Assembly: GCF_050030965.1 (NCBI RefSeq)
Contig: NZ_CP188297.1
Coordinates: 682,001 to 746,000 of the forward strand
Direction of reading: 5' to 3'
DNA length: 64,000 bases
Origin: Glutamicibacter sp002979865
GTDB taxonomy: Bacteria > Actinomycetota > Actinomycetes > Actinomycetales > Micrococcaceae
The notes under the pieces are model-generated. The model was given only the letters and a program-made list of their open reading frames with translations. It did not search any database and was not told the DNA's origin. The translations under genes and the position numbers were made by a program. This document shows, piece by piece, positions 1 through 8,842 of the stretch (position 1 is the first letter of the stretch; each line of letters starts with the position of its first letter).

Positions 1-1
1 G

Positions 2-664
2 CAGGGCGAAAGCGTTTCGGGGAACTTCGACTCGATGATCTCCAAACTGATCGTCACCGGCAGCACCCGTGAAGTGGCTGCGGCTCGTGCCCGTCGTGCG
101 CTGGAAGAATTCCAGATCGAGGGCATGGCTACCGTACTGCCATTCCACCGCGCAGTGATGAGCGACCCTTCGTTCGTTCCGGTCCAGGGGCCATTCAAGG
201 TCCACACCCGCTGGATCGAAACCGAATTCGATACCGCCATCGAGCCCCACCCAATGCCAATGGGCGGCGAGGACGCAGCCGAAGACGAGCGCACCAGCGT
301 GACCGTTGAAGTTGGCGGCAAGCGCCTGGAAGTCACCCTTCCTTCGTCGCTGGGATCGGTATCCTCCAACGGTGCCGAGAAGGCCGCAGGCAAGAAGAAG
401 CGCAAGCCGGGCCGCAAGGCAGCCAGCTCCGCTGGCGCGAACAGCGCAGAACTGCGTTCGCCGATGCAGGGCACCATCGTGAAGGTTGCCGTTGAGAATG
501 GCGAGGCCGTGGCCCAGGGCGATCTGATTGTCGTGCTGGAAGCGATGAAGATGGAGCAGCCAATTACTGCGCACCGTGATGGCGTGGTCAGCGGCTTGGA
601 AGTTGCCCCGGGCGAGACCCTGTCATCGGGCGCCGTCATAGCTTCGATCGAAGAAGCCAAGTAG
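2..664 (+). CDS. Acetyl-/propionyl-CoA carboxylase alpha subunit, C-terminal part (5' partial)
   Basis: The frame is open to the first bases of the window, so this is the 3' end of a longer gene; the first in-frame ATG at 35 is internal. The C-terminal 70 residues form a biotin carboxyl carrier domain with the biotinylation motif EAMKMEQP (biotinylated Lys), preceded by RSPMQGTIVKV. Before it lies a Lys/Ala-rich hinge (KKKRKPGRKAASS), and the start of the visible part (FDSMISKLIVTG) is the end of the biotin carboxylase region. Such proteins carboxylate biotin with ATP and bicarbonate and pass the CO2 to a beta subunit that makes malonyl- or methylmalonyl-CoA for lipid synthesis. Which acyl-CoA is used depends on the beta subunit, which is not in the window. 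The gene ends just before a strong hairpin shared with the convergent gene downstream. Confidence 0.93.
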   Translation, partial: QGESVSGNFDSMISKLIVTGSTREVAAARARRALEEFQIEGMATVLPFHRAVMSDPSFVPVQGPFKVHTRWIETEFDTAIEPHPMPMGGEDAAEDERTSVTVEVGGKRLEVTLPSSLGSVSSNGAEKAAGKKKRKPGRKAASSAGANSAELRSPMQGTIVKVAVENGEAVAQGDLIVVLEAMKMEQPITAHRDGVVSGLEVAPGETLSSGAVIASIEEAK

Positions 665-675
665 CACTCGTTGGC

Positions 676-719
676 AACGACGCAGGGCCTGGACAGATTT
701 GTCCAGGCCCTGCGTCGTT
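676..719. terminator. Bidirectional terminator hairpin between convergent genes
   Basis: A 19-bp perfect inverted repeat (676-694 with 701-719) with a 6-nt loop lies between the carboxylase stop and the end of the convergent gene at 736. There is no long T-tract on either side, so the hairpin itself would do most of the work. Position and symmetry suggest termination from both directions. Confidence 0.75.
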
Positions 720-735
720 CTGTCACTGGAATCTT

Positions 736-1191
736 CTACTCTGGCACCTGTCCATGTTCTGCCCGGTGCGCCATGGATGCCTTCAGATGATCGGGCATGA
801 GCAGGAACTTCGGTTCAAGTTCTTCCCAGCCAGGCATTTTCGCTTGGCGGCTAGCTGCTTCGTGCACCGCATCGATCTCCTGCTGCGTATCGAGCCCGCC
901 GCCGTTCTCGCCTACCAGGCTCAGGTGGTAGATCCATGTTGAACCATCGGCTTCCACATGCCTGAATGTTGCTTCCAGCGCTGCCCGTTGTGCCGATAAG
1001 GATGCTTCGCATTCCTCGTAGCGCGCATTGAGCATGTCCATCCAGGCGCCAAAGTTCTCATCCTGCCCATCCTTGATCCTTGAACGGCTCAGCTCCAGAC
1101 GCATGCCTTGCGGCACTGAAGCTGGCATCGCAAAGCCGGGAAAGTCCCGAGGCGTGGGATTGTAGGGAACATGCGGTTCTTTTTCGTCCAT
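736..1191 (-). CDS. Hypothetical protein, possibly DUF6176-like
   Basis: A 151-residue soluble protein without signal peptide or membrane segment. The middle (MRLELSRSRIKDGQ, then WMDMLNARYEECEASL) has the look of small actinobacterial DUF6176-type proteins, in which a beta strand is followed by a helix with a W-x-x-x-L pattern. That match is from memory of the family and is tentative. The N-terminus is Pro-rich (YNPTPRDFPGF). It is transcribed toward the carboxylase gene and separated from the upstream SDR gene by about 100 bp, so it may be monocistronic. No catalytic motif is visible and I give it no function. Coding status is supported by an uninterrupted frame and by the shared terminator at its 3' end. 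Confidence 0.7.
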   Translation of the reverse strand: MDEKEPHVPYNPTPRDFPGFAMPASVPQGMRLELSRSRIKDGQDENFGAWMDMLNARYEECEASLSAQRAALEATFRHVEADGSTWIYHLSLVGENGGGLDTQQEIDAVHEAASRQAKMPGWEELEPKFLLMPDHLKASMAHRAEHGQVPE

Positions 1192-1293
1192 GACGTGATG
1201 CTTCCAGAATCCACTTGTTTTGTCACGGCTATTCGGATGCTGGAAGTTCCCGCACGCCAGCCAATGGATACTGAATAAGGAGGCTGGTTCGGG

Positions 1294-2040
1294 CTACTGC
1301 CGCGCTAGCCAGGCATCGAAGGTTTCGTGGCCCAACCGGGCGGAACCGCCTGGCAGCAGTCCCCCATCACGCATGGCCTTGCCCATGGGGCCAGGAACAG
1401 GCACTTCAACCATCTTTGGAGACCTGCCTTGGGCCTGCAGGTACTTGGCAAAGAGGTCGGGAGCGTATTCTTCTTGCGGCCCAGCAAGGTCTTGCACCAC
1501 GCCCTGCGCCGGCCCCTCGGCAAGATCCACTAGTGCTGCAGCCACTTCGATGCCCGCGATGGGCTGCATCCGCATTTTCGGCGCCATCTGCACCGGACCC
1601 GCGCCCAGACGCTTGATATTCTGGCCAATGAATTCGTGGAACTGGGTCGAGCGCAGCAGCGTATAGCCACCGGGAAGCATGTGCAGCATCCGCTCTTGCA
1701 CGGCTTTGCCCGCGTAATAGCTGGAATCCACTTCGGCCGCTCCGATGATCGAGAGCGCCACGTGGTTCTGCACCCCGGACTCGCGCCCCACGCTGACGAG
1801 GTTGGCCGTCGAGTGGGTGAAATACCGCATGGATGCAGCAGAGCTGGTGGTGGAAACTCCGGAAACATCGATGACCGATTGGCAGTCAACCAGCCACTGC
1901 TTTACCGCGTTGCGGTTCACCAGGTCGCATCCCACGGACCGTGCGAGCACCACTGGTTCGTGGCCAGCACTCTTGAGTTTTTCGACCACCAGCGTGCCGA
2001 TAGCGCCGGTGCCTCCCGCAACTGCAATACGCATGAGCAT
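1294..2040 (-). CDS. NmrA/SDR-like NAD(P)-binding protein
   Basis: A 248-residue Rossmann-fold protein of the atypical short-chain dehydrogenase (NmrA-like) group. The dinucleotide-binding motif AGGTGAIG lies at residues 8-15, right after the start, followed by a strand and LARSVGCDL, which usually sets NAD(P) preference. A later VALSIIGA strand and SSYYAGKAVQE (Tyr and Lys) match the family core. Members are either oxidoreductases acting on NAD(P)-linked substrates or redox-sensing regulators; nothing here decides between them. Two in-frame ATG codons sit at the start (2040 and 2034) and either could be used. It is not tightly linked to its neighbours. Confidence 0.85.
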   Translation of the reverse strand: MLMRIAVAGGTGAIGTLVVEKLKSAGHEPVVLARSVGCDLVNRNAVKQWLVDCQSVIDVSGVSTTSSAASMRYFTHSTANLVSVGRESGVQNHVALSIIGAAEVDSSYYAGKAVQERMLHMLPGGYTLLRSTQFHEFIGQNIKRLGAGPVQMAPKMRMQPIAGIEVAAALVDLAEGPAQGVVQDLAGPQEEYAPDLFAKYLQAQGRSPKMVEVPVPGPMGKAMRDGGLLPGGSARLGHETFDAWLARQ

Positions 2041-2148
2041 TCCCCTTCTGTATTGGATATTCCGCGTCCCATGCTTCCATGCCGCGCATCAAGTTGTCAG
2101 GGGGTGATGGCCCTTTTCAGCTCGTATTCATCCAGGCTGCACGGAAAC

Positions 2149-2200
2149 GGGAAACGGCCCGGCGAATCATCATGGCTTGATGATTCGCCGAGCCGTTCCC
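2149..2200 (-). terminator. Terminator hairpin after the MHS transporter gene
   Basis: A 13-bp perfect stem (2160-2172 with 2178-2190, loop TGGCT) extends outward through GGGAAACGGC (2149-2158) and AGCCGTTCCC (2191-2200) with a bulge. It lies 18 bp past the stop of the minus-strand transporter gene. Confidence 0.7.
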
Positions 2201-2217
2201 TCGGCAAGACTGTCGAA

Positions 2218-3606
2218 CTACTCGACCCACTCTTCCATGTCCATGTCAGAGGTATCGCGCGTCATGAACAGCGCGACCAAGGTCAGTACCGCGCCAAGTG
2301 CCAAGTACAGGCCAACGCCGGTGGTGTTGCCCGCACCGGCCTTCCACAGGGCTACAGCCACGAAGGAAGCAGGAGCCGCACCGATCACCGAGGACATGTT
2401 GTAGGCAACAGCCGAGCCGGTGTAGCGGACATTGGACGGGAACAACTCAGGCAGATACGCAGCCATTGGGCCGAAAGTCAGACCCATCAGGGTGAACCCG
2501 ATGATCAGCCCGGCCATGGCAGCGCCCTGGCCTGGACCGAAGAACAGGGTCCACGACAGTCCGAAGACGAAGATGCCCGCGGTAACCCAGATCAGGAACT
2601 TGCGGCGGCCGAACTTCTCAGCCAACGGGCCCGAAACCACGGTGAAGATGCCGAAGAAGACGACACCGATGATCAGCATGGTCAAGAAGGTCGGGCGTTC
2701 AATGCCCAAGCCCGGAACGAAGCCTGCGGCGTCAAAGGTTTTGCCCTTGGCTTCAGCGGCAGCAGTCGCCTGCTCGACGGTAGCTGGCTGGGTGCCGTAG
2801 GTCAGGGTGAAGGAGGTCATCAGGTAGAACAGCACATAGGTTGCCAGCATGATGAAGGTACCGGCCAGGGTTGGGCGCCAGTGCTTCTTCATGGTCACCG
2901 CAAACGGCGACTTCACTACCTTCTTCTGGTCCAGGACCTTCTTGAAGGACGCGGATTCAACCAGCTTCAGGCGTACCCACAGGCCGATGATCACCATGAC
3001 TGCCGAGAAGTAGAACGGAACGCGCCAGCCCCATGCCATGAACTGCTCTGCAGTGCAGAAGGTCTGCAGGGCCACGAACATCAGGTTCGCGATGATGAAG
3101 CCGATGGGTGCGCCCAGCTGGGGGAACGTGCCGTAGATGGCGCGCTTGTTCTTCGGCGCATTCTCGGTGGCCAGCAGCGCAGCGCCGGACCATTCGCCGC
3201 CCAGCGCCAGGCCCTGTGCGAAGCGCAGCAGCACCAGTGCGGTCGGAGCCAAAACGGTCCAGTTGCCCGCGGCCGGCGGCAGGAAGCCGATCAGGAAGGT
3301 GGCAATGCCCATCAGCAGCAGTGACGCCACCAGGGTGCCCTTGCGGCCGAGCTTGTCGCCGTAGTGGCCGAAGATGATCGAACCCAGTGGACGAGCCACG
3401 AAAGCCACGCCGAAGATCGCGAACGATGAAAGGATCGCGTTGATGGTGGAGGCGTTAGGGAAGAACAACGCCGGGAAAACGAGAACCGACGCGGTGGCGT
3501 AGGCGTAGAAGTCGAAGAATTCGACAGTGGTGCCAATCATGCTGGCAAACAGCACGCGACCGCGGGTGTTTTCCTTCGGCGCCACTGCTTGGTTAGCCTG
3601 CGACAT
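2218..3606 (-). CDS. MFS transporter, metabolite:H+ symporter (MHS) type
   Basis: A 462-residue polytopic membrane protein with about 12 predicted helices. The first helix contains GTTVEFFDFYAYATAS, a hallmark of the metabolite:H+ symporter family (ShiA, ProP, KgtP relatives). The loop between helices 2 and 3 carries GHYGDKLGRKGTL, the MFS signature with conserved Asp and Arg. A second-half copy (EKFGRRKFLI) is also present. Family members import organic acids, shikimate, proline/betaine or aromatic acids with protons; the substrate here cannot be read from sequence. The start at 3606 is preceded by AAGGAG about 10 nt upstream. It has its own terminator and a roughly 280-bp upstream region, so it is likely transcribed alone. 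Confidence 0.92.
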   Translation of the reverse strand: MSQANQAVAPKENTRGRVLFASMIGTTVEFFDFYAYATASVLVFPALFFPNASTINAILSSFAIFGVAFVARPLGSIIFGHYGDKLGRKGTLVASLLLMGIATFLIGFLPPAAGNWTVLAPTALVLLRFAQGLALGGEWSGAALLATENAPKNKRAIYGTFPQLGAPIGFIIANLMFVALQTFCTAEQFMAWGWRVPFYFSAVMVIIGLWVRLKLVESASFKKVLDQKKVVKSPFAVTMKKHWRPTLAGTFIMLATYVLFYLMTSFTLTYGTQPATVEQATAAAEAKGKTFDAAGFVPGLGIERPTFLTMLIIGVVFFGIFTVVSGPLAEKFGRRKFLIWVTAGIFVFGLSWTLFFGPGQGAAMAGLIIGFTLMGLTFGPMAAYLPELFPSNVRYTGSAVAYNMSSVIGAAPASFVAVALWKAGAGNTTGVGLYLALGAVLTLVALFMTRDTSDMDMEEWVE

Positions 3607-3888
3607 GGAGGCTGCTCCTTAGAGTGAAAGTACGAGTCAGATGTTCATTTACGTTGCCATAATCGTAAACCTCGGTGACCAGTATTCGGATATTGATGTC
3701 CAGCATTTGGACACCAGATGAAATGAAACTGAACAGCAAACGGCAATTCACGGGCCTACTAGCAGGAATATGCGCTTCCACATATTGAGACGTGACCTGA
3801 GAAAACGGTTTTTACACTTATATCAGAGTCGGTAGCCAAAGTGAATGGCGTCACAAGAGCTTGTATTACGGCATTAATGGCAAAAGGA
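3607..3888. other. Intergenic region upstream of the MHS transporter gene
   Basis: About 280 bp without a credible gene. It must hold the transporter promoter and leader. It is more AT-rich than the flanking genes (for example TTTTTACACTTATATCAG near 3808-3825). I recognise no operator or riboswitch in it. Confidence 0.5.
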
Positions 3889-3919
3889 CGGCATCTCCCT
3901 GAATGCAAGGGAAATGCCG
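3889..3919 (-). terminator. Terminator hairpin after lpdA
   Basis: Inverted repeat CGGCATCTCCCT (3889-3900) with AGGGAAATGCCG (3908-3919), one internal C/A mismatch and a 7-nt loop. It lies 22 bp past the lpdA stop. On the minus strand it is followed by TCCTTTTG, a short T-rich tail. Confidence 0.7.
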
Positions 3920-3941
3920 CCCTGGAAAAGTTCTTCAGAAC

Positions 3942-5351
3942 CTACCGATGACGGTGCAGGCGACGTGCCGCTTCGGCCAGCGAACCGGACAACGACGGGT
4001 AAACGGTGAAGGTTTCAGCCACGTCATCAACATGAAGGCTGTTCTGGACCGCCAGTGCCAGCGAGAAGATCAATTCACTGGCACGCGGAGCAACCACAAC
4101 ACCGCCGATAACAGTGCCCGAGCCCTTGCGGGAAACGATCTTCACGAAGCCCTGGTCCACGTTCATCATCTTGGCGCGAGCGTTGGTGTTCAGGTCAACC
4201 TTGATGATGTTGGCCTGGTACTTGCCCTCGGCAACCGCACGCTGGGTCACACCCACGGTAGCGATTTCCGGGGAGGTGAAGACGTTGGATGCCACTAGAT
4301 CCAGGTTCAATGGCTTTACCGAGTCGCCGAGCAGGTGGGCCACGGCAATGCGGCCCTGCATGGCTGCTACCGAAGCCAGGGCGAAGACGCCCGTGCAGTC
4401 GCCGGTAGCGTAGATGTTGGTTGCGGTAGTGCGCGAAACGCCATCGACCTTGATGTGGCCCGAGTCGGTCAGCTGCACACCGGCTTCTTCCAGACCCATG
4501 TTGGCGGTATTGGGGATGCCGCCCACTGCAACCAGGCAGTGGCTGCCTTCGAGCACGCGACCGTCCGCCAAGGTGACCAGCACCCTGTCGCCCTGGCGCT
4601 CCACGCCCTCGGCGCGAGCCTGGGAAACAACGTTAACGCCGTTGTCCTTGAAAGCATCTTCCAGCACGCCAGCTGCGTCTGCATCCTCGCCGGGCAGCAC
4701 GCGGTCGCGCGAGGAAACCAGCGTGACCTTGGCACCGAGCAAGTTGTACGCCGAAGCGAATTCTGCACCGGTAACGCCGGAGCCTACAACGATCAGGTGT
4801 TCAGGCACCTCGTTCATGTTGTAGATCTGGGTCCAGTTGAAGATTCGCTCGCCATCAGGCTTGGCGGTAGGCAGTTCGCGCGGGTGGGCTCCCACGGCAA
4901 TCAGCATGGCGTCCGCTTCGATTTCCTGCTCGGAACCATCCGGGTGCGATACGGCAACCGTGTGGTCGTCCAGCAAGCGGCCCTCGCCGATCACGATGCG
5001 CACGCCAGCGCGTTCGAGGGTGGTGCGGATATCCGAGGACTGCTCCTTGGCAAGATCCAGCAGGCGGTGGTTCACCACCGAGAAGTCGGTGACGGCCGAG
5101 TCGAGGCCGTCAACGTGGACTCCAAAGGTCTCTGCGTGCTTCACCCGGCGCACTGCGTCCGCCGTAGCGATCAGGGTCTTGGAGGGCACGACGTCGGTCA
5201 GCACCGCTGAACCGCCCATGCCTGCACGCTCCACGACGGTGACATTGGCGCCCAGCTGGGCTGCACCCATGGCAGCTTCGTAGCCGCCAGGTCCTCCGCC
5301 GAGAATAACTAAACGGGTTGCTTCATTCCTACGATCTGCGCTCACATTCAC
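3942..5351 (-). CDS. lpdA: NAD(P)H-quinone dehydrogenase, LpdA type
   Basis: A 469-residue flavoprotein of the pyridine nucleotide-disulfide oxidoreductase superfamily. FAD-binding GGGPGG is at residues 18-23, a second nucleotide-binding motif VGSGVTGAEFASA lies mid-protein, and the FAD-binding YATGDCTG follows. The C-terminal dimerisation domain is complete (FTSPEIATVG). The redox CxxxxC of lipoamide dehydrogenases is replaced by SAVLTDVVPSK, so it cannot reduce a disulfide that way. This matches mycobacterial LpdA (Rv3303c), a quinone-reducing enzyme; that assignment comes from family knowledge. The frame opens with GTG at 5351, and another GTG two codons on is possible. It is divergent from the purine nucleoside phosphorylase gene, as in mycobacteria. 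Confidence 0.9.
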   Translation of the reverse strand: MNVSADRRNEATRLVILGGGPGGYEAAMGAAQLGANVTVVERAGMGGSAVLTDVVPSKTLIATADAVRRVKHAETFGVHVDGLDSAVTDFSVVNHRLLDLAKEQSSDIRTTLERAGVRIVIGEGRLLDDHTVAVSHPDGSEQEIEADAMLIAVGAHPRELPTAKPDGERIFNWTQIYNMNEVPEHLIVVGSGVTGAEFASAYNLLGAKVTLVSSRDRVLPGEDADAAGVLEDAFKDNGVNVVSQARAEGVERQGDRVLVTLADGRVLEGSHCLVAVGGIPNTANMGLEEAGVQLTDSGHIKVDGVSRTTATNIYATGDCTGVFALASVAAMQGRIAVAHLLGDSVKPLNLDLVASNVFTSPEIATVGVTQRAVAEGKYQANIIKVDLNTNARAKMMNVDQGFVKIVSRKGSGTVIGGVVVAPRASELIFSLALAVQNSLHVDDVAETFTVYPSLSGSLAEAARRLHRHR

Positions 5352-5468
5352 TATTGTTCACCATGCACGGTGATTGCGCACATCGAAGCACGATCCCGGA
5401 ACGTGATTTTGAATCTGAAGCACTAGTTTCACCTGACAAAGCGCCCCGCTACCGGTAGCGTATTTCCC

Positions 5469-6278
5469 GTGACTGATATGCAAAATGACCCACAGGTCCT
5501 GGCGGCACAAGCTGCCCAGGCAATCGCCGAACAGACCGGCGTCGAAAAACACGACATCGCGGTGGTCCTGGGCTCCGGTTGGGGCCAGGCCGCCGAACTC
5601 ATCGGCGAAACCACCCACACCCTGGATGCCGCCTCCATTCCAGGCTTCCATGCCCCGGCCGTACCCGGGCACAAGGGCAGCATCTCCTCGATCCTGACGT
5701 CCACTGGAAAGCGGGTCCTGGTTCTGGGTGCCCGCACCCATTACTACGAGGGGCGCGGCGTGCGCGCTGTCGTCCACCCCATCCGCACCGCGGCAGCTGC
5801 CGGCTGCGAGCAGCTGGTGCTCACCAACGGTTGCGGCGGCCTGAATCCGGACTGGACCCCAGGCACCCCGGTAATGATCTCGGACCACATCAACTTGACT
5901 GCCGCCTCCCCTTTGGAGGGCGCGACCTTCGTTGACCTGACCGACCTGTACTCCTCGCGCCTGCGCGAGATTGCCCTCGCAGTTGATCCGACCCTGGATC
6001 AGGGCGTGTACGCGCAGTTCACCGGACCGCACTACGAAACCCCGGCCGAAGTCCAGTACGCCAAGGTGATCGGTGCTGATTTGGTCGGCATGTCCACCGC
6101 ATTGGAAGCAATAGCCGCCCGCCATGCAGGCATGGAGATCTTCGGTATTTCCCTGGTGACCAACCTGGCCGCCGGCATCAGCCCGGTGCCGCTGAGCCAC
6201 GAGGAAGTCATCGAGGCCGGCCAGGCCGCCGGTCCGCGCATCTCCAAGTTGCTGGCACAGATCATCGCGAAGCTCTAA
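5469..6278 (+). CDS. punA: Purine-nucleoside phosphorylase
   Basis: A 269-residue trimeric-type PNP that splits purine (deoxy)nucleosides with phosphate into free base and (deoxy)ribose 1-phosphate. Visible motifs are VLGSGWG (phosphate-binding Ser) near residue 35, GHKGS, HYYEG, TNGCGGLNPDW and the substrate loop GPHYETPAE, followed by VGMSTALEAIAARH. Length is typical. The frame opens at GTG 5469; ATG at 5478 is an alternative and no strong ribosome-binding site decides. It heads a same-strand group with pgmB and deoC, which together funnel ribose and deoxyribose phosphates into central metabolism. A 117-bp gap separates it from divergent lpdA and must contain both promoters. Confidence 0.95.
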   Translation: MTDMQNDPQVLAAQAAQAIAEQTGVEKHDIAVVLGSGWGQAAELIGETTHTLDAASIPGFHAPAVPGHKGSISSILTSTGKRVLVLGARTHYYEGRGVRAVVHPIRTAAAAGCEQLVLTNGCGGLNPDWTPGTPVMISDHINLTAASPLEGATFVDLTDLYSSRLREIALAVDPTLDQGVYAQFTGPHYETPAEVQYAKVIGADLVGMSTALEAIAARHAGMEIFGISLVTNLAAGISPVPLSHEEVIEAGQAAGPRISKLLAQIIAKL

Positions 6279-6330
6279 GCCTCGCATTATCGGCGCAAAG
6301 AAGCAGTCAGTGTCCTTCGAAGGGAAATCA

Positions 6331-8061
6331 GTGAATCACACGCAGAAAATCCAGTTGCTTGATGCGGCGGGCCAATGGGCAGCCCAGGATCCCGATCCGC
6401 AAACGCAGGAAGAACTGCAATTACTGATCCAGCGCGTCACCGACGGCGACGCGCTGGCCTTCGAGGACATCGCCGACCGCTTCAGCGGCGTCCTGGAATT
6501 CGGCACCGCAGGCCTGCGTGCCGAATTGGGCGCCGGCCCGATGCGCATGAACCGTGTGGTGGTCCTGCGCACCGCTGCGGGCATCGCCCGTTTCCTGGGC
6601 GAAAAGGCCAACGGCGGATATGTCCCGAAGGTCGTCATCGGATTCGATGCCCGTTTCAACTCGGATGCCTTCGCCAAGGATTCAGCCGCCGTCTTCGCCG
6701 CTGCCGGTTTTGAGGTGCTGCTGATGCCCTCGGCCTTGCCGACCCCGGTGCTGGCTTGGGCCGTTCGTGAATTCAGCGCGGAAGCCGGTGTCATGGTCAC
6801 GGCCAGCCACAACCCCCCACGGGACAACGGCTACAAGGTATACGTTGGCGGCAGGATCACCGATGCGTCGGGCCGCGGGGCCCAGATCGTCTCCCCGATC
6901 GATGCGCAGATCGCTTCCTTGATTGACCATGACCAGCCAGTGGCGCAGATCCCGCTGGCACAGTCCGGTTGGGAAGTGCTCCCGGCCCCAGGCGAAGAAG
7001 GCGATATCGAGGCAGCCTATCTCGCTTCCATCCACCCGATCATCGAAGCTAACCAGCCGCAGGGCCTGGTACGCAAGAATCTGCGAATTGTGGTTTCGGC
7101 AATGCACGGCGTGGGTGGCCACACCATGCGCCAAGCCCTGCTGAACGCTGGTTTCGACGACGTGCACATGGTCGTTGAGCAGGAACACCCCGATCCGCTT
7201 TTCCCTACCGTGAAGTTCCCTAACCCCGAGGAGCCAGGGGCCATCGACCTGTCGCTGGAACTGGCCCGCACGGTCGGCGCTGATCTGGTCATTGCCAATG
7301 ACCCCGATGCCGACCGTTGCGCGGCTGCCATCCTCGACGGCGGCAGCTGGCGGATGCTGCGCGGCGACGAGGTAGGTTGGCTGCTCGGAGACCAGGTCTC
7401 CAAGACCTTGCCAGAGGGCAAGAAATTGGCCAATTCCATCGTGTCTTCGCGCATGCTGGCAGCCATCGCCAAGGACGCCGGACGCGAGCACGAAGAAACC
7501 TTGACCGGATTCAAGTGGATCTCACGCGTTGAGGACCTGGGCTACGGCTACGAAGAAGCCCTGGGCTATTGCGTAGCCCCGGAACTGGTGCGCGACAAAG
7601 ACGGGATTTCTGCCGGGATCGTCCTGGCCGATCTGGCTGCGCAGTTGAAGGCCTCTGGCAGCTCCATCCCGGACCGCCTGGATGAACTGGCCGCCAAGCA
7701 CGGCGTGCACGTCACCGACCAGCTCTCCCTGCGCTTCACCGACTTGGCGCAGATCCCGGTGCTCATGGAAAAGATCCGCAAGAACGCGCCGGCCTCGCTG
7801 GGCGGCTCCGAGGTTTCCGAGGTGACCGACCTGTCGATGGGCACCGAGAAGCTCCCTGCGACCAACGCCATGGTCTTGCATACATTTTCCGGTGCACGCG
7901 TGATCGTTCGGCCCTCGGGAACGGAACCGAAACTCAAGTGCTACTTGGAAACTATTGAGCCGGTCGATGATCTGGCCGAGGTCCCTGAAGCCCGCAAACG
8001 CGCTACCGCGCAGGTCTTGGCAATCAAGGATGAATTGGCAGCTTACCTGAATGCCAACTAG
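6331..8061 (+). CDS. pgmB: Phospho-sugar mutase (phosphopentomutase/phosphomannomutase family)
   Basis: A 576-residue alpha-D-phosphohexomutase superfamily enzyme. The catalytic phosphoserine loop TASHNPPRDNGYKVY, the metal loop DPDADRC, the sugar-binding EEALGYC...VRDKDGISA and the C-terminal phosphate loop RPSGTEPK are all present. Between punA and deoC its likely job is to convert (deoxy)ribose 1-phosphate to the 5-phosphate; long bacterial members of this family also act on glucose or mannose phosphates. I prefer GTG 6331 as start because GAAGGGAA (6319-6326) lies at proper spacing; an upstream in-frame GTG at 6310 would add seven residues. The gene starts about 50 bp after punA, consistent with co-transcription. 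Confidence 0.92.
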   Translation: MNHTQKIQLLDAAGQWAAQDPDPQTQEELQLLIQRVTDGDALAFEDIADRFSGVLEFGTAGLRAELGAGPMRMNRVVVLRTAAGIARFLGEKANGGYVPKVVIGFDARFNSDAFAKDSAAVFAAAGFEVLLMPSALPTPVLAWAVREFSAEAGVMVTASHNPPRDNGYKVYVGGRITDASGRGAQIVSPIDAQIASLIDHDQPVAQIPLAQSGWEVLPAPGEEGDIEAAYLASIHPIIEANQPQGLVRKNLRIVVSAMHGVGGHTMRQALLNAGFDDVHMVVEQEHPDPLFPTVKFPNPEEPGAIDLSLELARTVGADLVIANDPDADRCAAAILDGGSWRMLRGDEVGWLLGDQVSKTLPEGKKLANSIVSSRMLAAIAKDAGREHEETLTGFKWISRVEDLGYGYEEALGYCVAPELVRDKDGISAGIVLADLAAQLKASGSSIPDRLDELAAKHGVHVTDQLSLRFTDLAQIPVLMEKIRKNAPASLGGSEVSEVTDLSMGTEKLPATNAMVLHTFSGARVIVRPSGTEPKLKCYLETIEPVDDLAEVPEARKRATAQVLAIKDELAAYLNAN

Positions 8062-8120
8062 GCTTACCCCTTCGAGACCTTCATTTGAAATGATTGAAAT
8101 CTTTATTGTTAGAGGAAATG

Positions 8121-8807
8121 ATGACTGAACTAAGCGCCCGCGAGATCGCAAGCTACATCGATCACACCCTGTTGGCTCAGAATGCTTCCCGCGAACAAGT
8201 TGTGCAGATCTGCGAGGAAGCCAAGAAGTACGGCTTCAAGTCGGTCTGCGTCAACCCGTTGTGGGTTTCCACCGTTTCGCGCGAGCTGGAAGGCTCGGAC
8301 GTACTGACCTGTTCGGTCATCGGTTTCCCGCTGGGTGCCTCGGCCACCGATACCAAGGTATTCGAAACCAAGCACGCAGTTGCAGACGGTGCCAACGAAA
8401 TCGACATGGTGATCGACGTTGCCGCCGCCCTGCGTGGCGATCGGGATGCCTTGGTCAACGAGATCTTCGCCATTGCGCAGGCCGCGCATGAAGGTGGAGC
8501 CATCTTGAAGGTCATCATCGAAACCTGCTTGCTCACCGAGGAAGCCAAGGTCCTGGCCTGCGAGGCCGCAAAGGCCGCTGGCGCTGATTTCGTCAAGACT
8601 TCCACCGGTTTCTCCACCGGCGGCGCGACCGTCGAAGACGTCGAGCTGATGCGCAAGACCGTCGGCCCGGAAATGGGTGTCAAGGCCTCGGGCGGCGTTC
8701 GCAGTGTTGAAACCGCGCGCGCCATGATTGCGGCCGGTGCGACCCGGCTAGGTTCTAGCTCAGGAGTTGCTATCCTAGAGGGAGAGCAAAGCGGTTCCAG
8801 CTACTAG
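8121..8807 (+). CDS. deoC: Deoxyribose-phosphate aldolase
   Basis: A 228-residue class I aldolase that cleaves 2-deoxyribose 5-phosphate to glyceraldehyde 3-phosphate and acetaldehyde. The proton-relay Asp sits in EIDMVIDV, the Schiff-base Lys in DFVKTSTGFS, and the second active-site Lys in GVKASGGVR. The frame opens at 8094, but AGAGGA at 8111-8116 points to one of the adjacent ATG codons at 8118 or 8121; 8121 gives the better spacing and a normal N-terminus (MTELSAREIASYIDHT). It completes the nucleoside breakdown pathway with punA and pgmB and is followed 35 bp later by a small membrane protein gene. Confidence 0.95.
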   Translation: MTELSAREIASYIDHTLLAQNASREQVVQICEEAKKYGFKSVCVNPLWVSTVSRELEGSDVLTCSVIGFPLGASATDTKVFETKHAVADGANEIDMVIDVAAALRGDRDALVNEIFAIAQAAHEGGAILKVIIETCLLTEEAKVLACEAAKAAGADFVKTSTGFSTGGATVEDVELMRKTVGPEMGVKASGGVRSVETARAMIAAGATRLGSSSGVAILEGEQSGSSY

Positions 8808-8842
8808 GAAATCGCACCAATCCGTTTTCCCAAGGAGAAAAA

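Noticed and set aside
1636..3324. Plus-strand open frame of 562 codons opposite the SDR and transporter genes
   Set aside because: It is the reverse frame of real genes in high-GC DNA, with no domain or ribosome-binding site.
3942..5351. Calling this gene dihydrolipoamide dehydrogenase
   Set aside because: The redox-active Cys pair is absent, which fits the LpdA quinone reductase group instead.
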